5,024 nucleotides of DNA from an uncultured Geobacter sp. (GTDB taxonomy: Bacteria; Desulfobacterota; Desulfuromonadia; Geobacterales; Geobacteraceae): contig CALABV010000018.1 in assembly GCA_937886325.1 (NCBI GenBank), forward strand, positions 1 through 5,024, written 5' to 3'. Numbering within the stretch: the first letter of the stretch is position 1; the number at the start of each line of letters is the position of its first letter. A program made the position numbers and the translations under genes. The notes beneath the pieces were generated by a model that did not search any database, was not told the DNA's origin, and worked only from the letters and a program-made list of their open reading frames with translations. Of this stretch, positions 1-5,024 are shown one piece after another.

Positions 1-42
1 GTCAACGGTTCGGTAGACTCCCCGTGCGGGGCAGGCCATCAT
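1..42 (-). CDS. Possible start of a downstream gene, cut by the window edge
   Basis: After res, two consecutive ATG codons (42-40 and 39-37) open a frame with no stop to the window edge, reading MMACPARGVYRTVD. A GGAG (55-52) sits 9 bases before the first ATG. Only 14 codons are visible, so this could be chance; no family is recognised. If real it would be a third gene about 45 bases after res. Confidence 0.22.
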   Translation of the reverse strand, partial: MMACPARGVYRTVD

Positions 43-53
43 AGCACACTTCT

Positions 54-79
54 CCGCCGGTACGCCAATATTACGGCGG
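54..79. repeat. Inverted repeat after res
   Basis: CCGCCG (54-59) and CGGCGG (74-79) form a 6-bp GC stem around a 14-base loop, starting 8 bases beyond the res stop. TCT (51-53) and AGA (82-84) could extend it across a small bulge. There is no T-run after it in the direction of res transcription, so a terminator role is only possible. Confidence 0.35.
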
Positions 80-87
80 CGAGATGA

Positions 88-2844
88 CTAGAGCAGCACA
101 CTCTGTTTTGAATCCCAATTCACCAGCGCTTCAAACCGCCGGTAATCTCCGCGACGCATAAAGTCGTTAAATACCGTCTGCCGTAACTTCAGATACCGCC
201 ATGTTTCGCCCGACTCGCTGCTCACGTCCTCGCACCACCGGGTCATGTGGATATCTTTGCTGGTGGTCTCTTCAAACTCACGCCCCTTGGTTTCCAGAAT
301 CCAGTGGACGTCGCCGTTCCGGGTGGTCTGAACAGCCACGAAGTCAGGGTAATAATAACGTATAGATCCGCTCTGGGAGAGATACTGCACGTGGAAACCG
401 GTAAACCATTCCGCCAGGGCGGCAAAACGGTCAATGTCGTCGCAATTGTTGAGAAATGTTGCGAATCCAGCCTCAAAGTCGTTGTAGCAGGGCACGACGT
501 TGAAGATGGTCCGTTCTGCATGGGCAATCATCCGTCGCCAGAGGAACGGCTCGGTCTCCGACAACAGATAATCCTTACCGGTCAGTTTCACAGGTTGGAG
601 GGTTGCGGTCAGTTCCCCGATCTTTCGTCCGAACATGCAGGCGATTGCATCCAGCAGGCCGGAATGGTTCAAGGCCCGTCGCAGCCCCACATCGTCAAGT
701 TCAACTGTACCGCCAAAGCAACGCTTCCGTACATACTCCCTAACCTTGGGGTACAACTCGGCAAAGCGTCCGGGAAGTTTCGCCTTTTTTTCGACGCGGT
801 TGGTGAGGGAGGAAAGGAGATTTTCGATGGGAGGCACGTTCTCGGCGTTAAATTCGATTTCATCGGAAGCGACCTTTACGTTGACGGTTCCATGAACGAG
901 GTCAATCCTATTGATGACTTCCTTATCCAGGTCCTTTTCCTTGGCCAATTGCGGCAGGGTCATCGGGTCCAGCTCTTCCAGCCGCCGGTACTCCCGCTCA
1001 TAGAGGGGGGTGGTGCGAGGAATGCGGATGTCAAGCCCACGCCGTTCCTCCAGGGGAAAGACCTGCACCGGCGGCTTCGGTTTGGTTACGCGTTGTATCC
1101 CAACCCCTTCCTTCTCCAATTCCCGGATAAACATCTCAAAGGCGTTGGTGCCGATCAGTTCCAGTATCTGGTTGCAGTGGCGGGGCATCTTCCTCATAAG
1201 ACGCAGACCTCTGCCGATTGCCTGCTCCGGCAGGATGTTCGCTTTGGCGGTAAACGGCCGCAGACCCAGGATAATCGAGACGTTTCTTACGTCCCACCCT
1301 TCCCGCAGCATGAGCACCGACACGATGGCCCGAATGCGGGAGGTCCCTTTATCAACGTTGCGGGATGCTTCCCGAGCCTCGGCCAAGTCTTTTTCCGTTA
1401 TCTCACCGTTCTTCTTGGTATGGATCAGGAGTACCCTGTCCTTAACCTTGAATTCCGGCTCGCGGCGCAACCGTTCGGCTATGGAATCCGCATCCTTGGT
1501 GTTCTCAGCCATGACGAACAGCAACGGTTTTTCCCCCACTGCCGCGTAATCCTTCACATGCTGCCGCCATCGCTCCACGGCGATCGCAATCCACTCGTTG
1601 TAGGCATCGCCTGCCTCTTCATGGGCGTACTTGTCCGGATCAACCTTGTCCGTCTGATGGATGATGAGCGGGGTTTTGACGATACGGTCTTCCACCGCCT
1701 GGGCCAGCGGATAATCCACCACGATCCAGGGGAAATAGGTTCCGTTCTGGTTTTTGGGGGTAGCTGAAAAATCGAGCCATACGGTGAGACCTGAGCGGCC
1801 TTTCGATTTGAGGTTTTCGTGCAGGGCGATGAGCGTCTTATGCCAGGCCAGATCCTCATCGTGGACGTGGTGGGCCTCATCATTCAAGACCATGAGGTCG
1901 TTGAGCTTCTCGATCCTGTCAAGCATGGATCGGCCGGACTCAAGGTTGCCCTTGGGGGCGTTGCCCAGCAGCGCGGCAACAGGGTTTATCGGCTGTTGTA
2001 CGCCTCCGTTGTCTTCATATATCTGTTGGATATTGGTGAGGAACAGGTTGCCGCTGGTTGACGGTTCGCGGGAGTCGCCGCGCATGAAGGTCTGAAGGCC
2101 CGGGAAATCAGCTTTCCATTCGGGTGGGATGAGTGGCAGGGTGTGAAAGATGCGGGCCGAGTCGAAATCCTCGCGCAAGCGCTCGTAAACGATGACATTC
2201 GGCGCAACGATCAGGAAGTTGGCGGCAAGTTCGCTTCCCTTTTCAAAAAGCCTGTGGAACCAGCTCCAGGCTATAACCAGCGCCATCACCACTGTCTTGC
2301 CGCTGCCGGTCGCCATTTTCACGGCATAGCGGGTGAGCCCTTCCGGGGGGAGTTCCTGTTCCGCCTCCTTACCGATCTCGGGAATGTAGCGGCGAAAGGA
2401 GCGGACACCTTTGGTAGATGTCAGTATTTCCAGACCGAACAGACCAGGCGCCTGGAAATACGCCTGTACCAGATCGGCTGTGTCCCGGCAGCCTTCCACC
2501 TCGTAGAGGTAGATAATCGTTTCCACTGCTTCGCGCTGGCAGAAGTAGAACCGGAACGGTTCGCCGGAAGCGAGCAGGTGGTCCTCGTCAAACCAGAACT
2601 GCAACAGGCGTCTTGATGTCTCGCAGGCGCCCGGATAGCCTTCGGCACGCCAGGCATCCACGACTTCGCGCACCTTGTTCCCCAACAGGGTATTGCTCGC
2701 GCGGCGGCCTTCTATTTCTTCCCAGCTTTCCGGGCCGGTTTTTTCGAGGCGGCTGGTGGGCGGCGCATACGGATCGCGCCCTTCGATTTCGGGGAGCTCC
2801 AGGTCGAGGATATTGGGATTTTCGTGCAGATCCTTCACCGGCAT
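88..2844 (-). CDS. res: Type III restriction enzyme Res subunit (SF2 helicase + PD-(D/E)XK nuclease)
   Basis: Predicted 918-residue cytoplasmic restriction subunit that, with Mod, hydrolyses ATP and cuts unmodified DNA. Seen, numbered from the chosen Met: a Q-motif-like FCQREA (~101-106), Walker A MATGSGKT (177-184), FLIVAPN (~210-216), DEAH (322-325), SAT (360-362), motif V-like REGWD, and motif VI QAIGRGLR (541-548), all in SF2 order. The C-terminus carries a nuclease core: PD (833-834) after a YYY run, then ETK (851-853), with a possible upstream Glu in FEAGF (791). Length and order fit Type III Res. The ATG at 2844 is preferred over the ATG at 2862 because a perfect GGAGGT lies 9 bases upstream of it, and the longer form would begin within mod and translate the ribosome binding site. 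The gap to the mod stop is 2 bases, so coupled translation is likely. No frameshift or missing motif is seen. It ends with TAG. The Type III assignment rests on the paired beta-class methyltransferase; the exact subfamily is not assigned. Confidence 0.93.
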   Translation of the reverse strand: MPVKDLHENPNILDLELPEIEGRDPYAPPTSRLEKTGPESWEEIEGRRASNTLLGNKVREVVDAWRAEGYPGACETSRRLLQFWFDEDHLLASGEPFRFYFCQREAVETIIYLYEVEGCRDTADLVQAYFQAPGLFGLEILTSTKGVRSFRRYIPEIGKEAEQELPPEGLTRYAVKMATGSGKTVVMALVIAWSWFHRLFEKGSELAANFLIVAPNVIVYERLREDFDSARIFHTLPLIPPEWKADFPGLQTFMRGDSREPSTSGNLFLTNIQQIYEDNGGVQQPINPVAALLGNAPKGNLESGRSMLDRIEKLNDLMVLNDEAHHVHDEDLAWHKTLIALHENLKSKGRSGLTVWLDFSATPKNQNGTYFPWIVVDYPLAQAVEDRIVKTPLIIHQTDKVDPDKYAHEEAGDAYNEWIAIAVERWRQHVKDYAAVGEKPLLFVMAENTKDADSIAERLRREPEFKVKDRVLLIHTKKNGEITEKDLAEAREASRNVDKGTSRIRAIVSVLMLREGWDVRNVSIILGLRPFTAKANILPEQAIGRGLRLMRKMPRHCNQILELIGTNAFEMFIRELEKEGVGIQRVTKPKPPVQVFPLEERRGLDIRIPRTTPLYEREYRRLEELDPMTLPQLAKEKDLDKEVINRIDLVHGTVNVKVASDEIEFNAENVPPIENLLSSLTNRVEKKAKLPGRFAELYPKVREYVRKRCFGGTVELDDVGLRRALNHSGLLDAIACMFGRKIGELTATLQPVKLTGKDYLLSETEPFLWRRMIAHAERTIFNVVPCYNDFEAGFATFLNNCDDIDRFAALAEWFTGFHVQYLSQSGSIRYYYPDFVAVQTTRNGDVHWILETKGREFEETTSKDIHMTRWCEDVSSESGETWRYLKLRQTVFNDFMRRGDYRRFEALVNWDSKQSVLL

Positions 2845-2846
2845 GG

Positions 2847-4634
2847 CTATTTGACCTCCCATTCCAGGAGGCGGTTGGTGTCGTTACCGAAGATGTCCAC
2901 CACCTTGATGAGTATGCTGTAGCGGCCGGGTTCCTTGTAGGTGTGGGGATCGCTCACCAGATCAAGTTTCCTCTGGGTTCGGGTGCGATAGGTCTGCCAC
3001 TGGTTCATGAAGGTGTCGTGGCGGAAATCCCAGTCAACGGCCCAATAGTCGATGTAGTCGGACCACTTGGATATCTTGGCCCGCACCTCCTCCGGGATCA
3101 GGTCGGTGTCGGGGATGACGAAGTTCTTCAGCTCCACCCGGACGCCCCGCTTTCCCTTCCCCTCCGGCTTCACGTCCGCCTCCAGGTAGGCCAGATCGAA
3201 AAAGCGGATGTCGCCGCACTCCACGGCCCGTTTCTCCATTACCTCGCGGGGAATGTTGAGGAGTCGCAGGCCGATGCCGTATTCGGCCTGGGCATGCTTG
3301 ATGATGGGGTCGTTCATCCCCATCTCCCACTCCCAACCGAGGATGTGCAGTTCCTTTTGCCCAAGTGTCGCGCACTCGGCCAGGGCCTCGTTAACTTGGC
3401 TGATGGTCACCGGCGCATCCACCGCGCCCACGTGGATCAACGTTCGACCCTTCTTGCCGTGGATGTGAGTGCCCGCCAAGGGCTGGGCCTTGTACAGTTC
3501 CAGGATGAAGGCGATGTATGCGGCGATAGCGGCCTGATTCGGCTCCGTGGGCGTTTCGCCGAAGGTTACGCCTTGCCAGTAGGCGCGTTCGTATTTGCCG
3601 AGATTGAGGACTTCGAAAGGTTTGCAGTCGGGGATGTCCAGCATACGCTTGCGGGTGGTGTGGATGGCGAAGCGGCCAAGGTCGCAGGCGATCCAGCGGC
3701 GGCCGAGTTTTTCTGCTGCTACAGCGGTCGTGCCTGACCCGGCAAAAAAATCAAGCACAAGCCCATTTTGGGGAGAAGCTGCTTGAATAATTTGACTAAG
3801 AAGTCGCTCCGGCTTTTGAGTTGGGTACTCGCTTCCGCCTTTCATCCTGCCAGCATTAGTCCATATATCTTGGAGTACAATGCCTAGGTTCTCATCGAGA
3901 TATTTAACAAGGCAGCGGGCTGCGCCTTTCTGAGGATTGCGTAAATAAAGCTCCCCTCTACTCAAGGCATCCTCCATTCCTTGCTCGTCATTCATCCATT
4001 CTCTGTTTGCTGAGGGCTTGGCCCCTCTCCAAACAAATCTATTCTTGCTACCTTTCCATGTAGCATTTTCAAGTTTAAATATGCGACCGGCTTTATGCTC
4101 GTTACCTTTCAGATTAACGACGCTCCCATCTTCAAGTTTAAGTAGCGAATACTCCTTTTCTCCTGAATCAGAAAGCTCATCGCGTACTGCATTATAGTCA
4201 TAATATTGTTTCTCACCTTTTTTGAACCAGAATATTGAATCATGAATATTACCAAAACGAGATTTTGCATCATTATGTGGATCAGTCCTTTGCCAAATCA
4301 CTTCATTCAAAAAATTATTGTAACCAAATATTTCTTCGATAAGTTGTCTAACATAATGTGACACATCAGGGCCAATATGTACAAATATACTTCCAGAATC
4401 TTTCAATATCTCTCTGGCAAGTTTGATACGGTGGTAAAGCATCTCAAGATAAGAGAAGTGATTTCTTCCCCAAGTATCCCGATATGCTTTCTCCTCAATT
4501 ACTGAAGCACTTTTTTCTACTGTATGTTCAGCAAGTTGTACCTTAATCGTAAAGTCTTCTTGCTTAAGAAACGGCGGGTCAATGTAAATCAGATCCACCT
4601 TGCCGGAGTCCTCCTCCATCAGGCTCGCCAGCAC
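2847..4634 (-). CDS. mod: Site-specific DNA methyltransferase, Type III Mod subunit (uninterrupted part)
   Basis: The 595-residue open part of mod, from a GTG at 4634. Expected role: S-adenosylmethionine-dependent methylation of an amino base (probably N6-adenine) at an asymmetric site, and site recognition for Res. Seen: LIYIDPPF with catalytic motif IV DPPF at 19-22; GSIFVHIG (~81-88); NEVIWQRT (~110-117) and HDSIFWFKKG (~131-140); a variable stretch at ~145-262, the likely target-recognition domain; motif X PTQKPERLL (271-279); and SAM-binding motif I FAGSGTT (297-303). The order IV, TRD, I is that of beta-class methyltransferases. Beyond motif I is a long tail: a segment with HILGWEWEMG (~430-439) of unknown role, then a PKD-like end (~527-595). 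The GTG has only a G-run about 11 bases upstream and lies after the conserved GDN segment, so it is probably not the native start. res follows after 2 bases. Family call is firm; activity of this allele is doubtful. Confidence 0.85.
   Translation of the reverse strand: MLASLMEEDSGKVDLIYIDPPFLKQEDFTIKVQLAEHTVEKSASVIEEKAYRDTWGRNHFSYLEMLYHRIKLAREILKDSGSIFVHIGPDVSHYVRQLIEEIFGYNNFLNEVIWQRTDPHNDAKSRFGNIHDSIFWFKKGEKQYYDYNAVRDELSDSGEKEYSLLKLEDGSVVNLKGNEHKAGRIFKLENATWKGSKNRFVWRGAKPSANREWMNDEQGMEDALSRGELYLRNPQKGAARCLVKYLDENLGIVLQDIWTNAGRMKGGSEYPTQKPERLLSQIIQAASPQNGLVLDFFAGSGTTAVAAEKLGRRWIACDLGRFAIHTTRKRMLDIPDCKPFEVLNLGKYERAYWQGVTFGETPTEPNQAAIAAYIAFILELYKAQPLAGTHIHGKKGRTLIHVGAVDAPVTISQVNEALAECATLGQKELHILGWEWEMGMNDPIIKHAQAEYGIGLRLLNIPREVMEKRAVECGDIRFFDLAYLEADVKPEGKGKRGVRVELKNFVIPDTDLIPEEVRAKISKWSDYIDYWAVDWDFRHDTFMNQWQTYRTRTQRKLDLVSDPHTYKEPGRYSILIKVVDIFGNDTNRLLEWEVK
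2854..2859 (-). promoter_or_regulatory. Ribosome binding site of res
   Basis: A perfect GGAGGT on the minus strand, 9 bases before the ATG at 2844 and lying within the last codons of mod. It decides the res start: an upstream in-frame ATG at 2862 would have this site inside the coding sequence. Its position next to the mod stop (2849-2847) suggests translational coupling. Confidence 0.85.
3751..4568 (-). other. AT-rich central segment of mod containing the target-recognition domain
   Basis: Base composition drops sharply between the codons for motif IV (DPPF, 4580-4569) and motif I (FAGSGTT, 3746-3726). By hand count 4201-4320 has 35 G+C of 120 (29%), while 3121-3180 has 40 of 60 (67%). The edges fall close to the two conserved motifs, as expected if recombination at conserved flanks brought in a different recognition domain. 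The composition is seen; the exchange is inferred. Confidence 0.7.
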
Positions 4635-4715
4635 CAGCAGGTTGTCCCCCCAGATCAGCTTGTTGTGCCAGTTGCCCTCATCCTGCTTGGCCGCGAAGCT
4701 GAAGAGGTCTCCCGT

Positions 4716-4718
4716 TCA
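4716..4718 (-). other. In-frame TGA stop inside mod (codon 50)
   Basis: The minus-strand codons around this point read CCG GGG TGA ACG GGA. The TGA is in the same frame as both the ATG at 4865 and the DPPF-coding region, with no other stop between 4865 and 2849. No canonical in-frame start occurs after it until the GTG at 4634. TGA recoding is unlikely: across both genes I count 37 tryptophan codons, all TGG, and this is the only in-frame TGA in nearly 1,600 codons. Confidence 0.9.
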
Positions 4719-4871
4719 CCCCGGTTGCCGGGTGGCCCGGCCTTCCTTGATGGTCTCGATTACCTGGAACTGCAGGGCCACGCCTCGATTCTCGATGCGG
4801 ATGCCGTTTTCATCGTACTTGCCGGGCCAGATCAACTCGGGTCTGGTTATATCGATTTGAGGCATCAAGCG

Positions 4872-4877
4872 CTCCTT
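4872..4877 (-). promoter_or_regulatory. Ribosome binding site of mod
   Basis: AAGGAG on the minus strand, 6 bases before the ATG at 4865. This fixes the native mod start and shows that translation was meant to begin upstream of the TGA, not at the GTG at 4634. Confidence 0.8.
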
Positions 4878-4882
4878 TAAAT

Positions 4883-4906
4883 CCCCCCCCCTTTCTCAAA
4901 GGGGGG
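4883..4906. repeat. G/C-tract hairpin in the mod leader
   Basis: On the plus strand a run of nine C (4883-4891) is followed by TTT, CTC, AAA and six G (4901-4906). This gives a perfect 9-bp stem, CCCCCCTTT/AAAGGGGGG, with a 3-base loop at 4895-4897. It lies 5 bases upstream of the mod ribosome binding site. No T-run follows on either strand, so it is not a canonical intrinsic terminator. It may be part of a dispersed palindromic repeat, or a leader structure affecting mod translation. Confidence 0.75.
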
Positions 4907-4966
4907 AGAGAATAGGGAGGTCTTTCAGGGGGAAGGTAAATTGGGATATTTTTCAAAGAGGGAGAA
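4892..4966 (+). repeat. Three degenerate TTTCA(AA)GGGGGA-like units at ~28-29 bp spacing
   Basis: Similar units begin at 4894 (TCTCAAAGGGGGGAGA), 4923 (TTTCAGGGGGAAGG) and 4951 (TTTCAAAGAGGGAGA), with offsets of 29 and 28 bases. The first overlaps the hairpin. They make the mod leader strongly purine-biased on the plus strand. Possible readings are decayed copies of a palindromic element or a set of binding sites; the sequence alone does not decide. Confidence 0.4.
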
Positions 4967-5024
4967 TTACTGACCTGTCTTTGCAATAGAGGACACGATA
5001 AATTCCCTAAGCAGCCATCTTGAA

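Larger units (their letters stand above)
2847..4865 (-). pseudogene. mod: Type III mod gene interrupted by an in-frame TGA at codon 50
   Basis: Full extent of the methyltransferase gene as inferred from homology-like coding on both sides of a stop. From the ATG at 4865, the first 49 codons start MPQIDITRPELIWPGKYDE, which has the look of the N-terminus of Mod proteins of this kind. TGA follows at 4718-4716. The same frame then continues through TGDLFSF and NKLIWGDNLLVLASL into the catalytic DPPF motif and on to TAG at 2849-2847. If read through, the product would be 672 residues. Because the frame is unchanged across the break, one substitution (for example CGA to TGA) explains it and a single indel does not. 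The break lies in a linker-like stretch between the N-terminal segment and the catalytic domain. The ribosome binding site and ATG are intact, so the lesion looks recent, or it is a base-calling error. It may still yield a shorter protein from the downstream GTG (separate entry). Confidence 0.75.
4866..5024 (-). promoter_or_regulatory. Leader region of the mod-res operon
   Basis: This 159-base non-coding stretch must hold the operon promoter unless transcription comes from further upstream. I see the ribosome binding site, the hairpin and the degenerate repeats, but no convincing -35/-10 pair: TTGCAA and TTGAAA hexamers occur on the minus strand, yet neither has a good -10 at 16-18 bases. No ORF of note is present. 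Confidence 0.4.

Noticed and set aside
20..31. CCCCGTGCGGGG palindrome as a terminator for res
   Set aside because: The stem is only 4-5 bp with a tiny loop and there is no T-run after it on the minus strand.
247..1767. A 506-codon plus-strand open frame opposite res
   Set aside because: It lies wholly antisense to the helicase and nuclease codons of res, shows no recognisable motif, and is the kind of long shadow frame expected in GC-rich coding DNA.
2613..3737. A 374-codon plus-strand open frame across the mod-res junction
   Set aside because: It is antisense to the end of mod and start of res, with no domain or credible ribosome binding site; the minus-strand genes explain the sequence.
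3744..3750. T7 run in the codons just before FAGSGTT as a slippage site in mod
   Set aside because: It simply encodes D-F-F of conserved motif I, is short, and the frame is intact.
4716..4718. TGA read as selenocysteine or as a reassigned sense codon
   Set aside because: A linker in a methyltransferase has no reason to carry selenocysteine, and I see no clear stem-loop just downstream. Reassignment does not fit 37 TGG tryptophan codons and a single TGA.
5007..5024. Minus-strand FKMAA-stop at the right edge as the end of an upstream gene
   Set aside because: Only five codons are visible, which cannot be told from chance.

Overview
The window holds one two-gene operon on the minus strand that reads as a Type III restriction-modification locus. 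mod (DNA methyltransferase and specificity subunit, 4865 down to 2847) is followed after 2 bases by res (SF2 helicase plus PD-(D/E)XK nuclease, 2844 down to 88). Together they fill about 95% of the sequence. No RNA gene, CRISPR array, transposase or integrase is visible.

Layout, in the direction of transcription (right to left): 5024-4866 is a non-coding leader with a perfect C/G-rich hairpin, three degenerate TTTCA(AA)GGGGGA-like units and a good ribosome binding site. Next comes mod, whose reading frame is broken by an in-frame TGA at 4718-4716 (codon 50). Coding homology continues in the same frame on both sides of it. res is intact and has a strong ribosome binding site inside the end of mod. 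Positions 87-1 are a short tail with an inverted repeat and possibly the first codons of another gene running off the window.

How the genes work together: in Type III systems Mod alone recognises the site and methylates one strand, while Res adds ATP-dependent translocation or switching and cleavage and depends on Mod for DNA recognition. The nonsense codon in mod would therefore be expected to silence the whole system without harming the host. Alternatively, a shortened Mod could be made from a downstream GTG, but it would lack the conserved GDN segment just before the catalytic DPPF motif.

Three further points stand out. (1) The central part of mod, between the DPPF and FAGSGTT codons, is strikingly AT-rich (29% G+C over 4201-4320) against GC-rich flanks (67% over 3121-3180), which looks like an exchanged target-recognition segment. 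(2) The last ~70 residues of Mod resemble a PKD-type beta-sandwich domain (WDF ... HTY..PG.Y ... VVD..GND), unusual for a cytoplasmic DNA enzyme. (3) The G/C-tract leader of mod may be a decayed dispersed repeat.

Organism: a GC-rich bacterium using ATG starts with GGAG/GGAGGT ribosome binding sites. Palindromes of the CCCCCCTTT...AAAGGGGGG kind are familiar from Geobacter-like and other environmental lineages, but that is only a weak hint and I do not assign a taxon.
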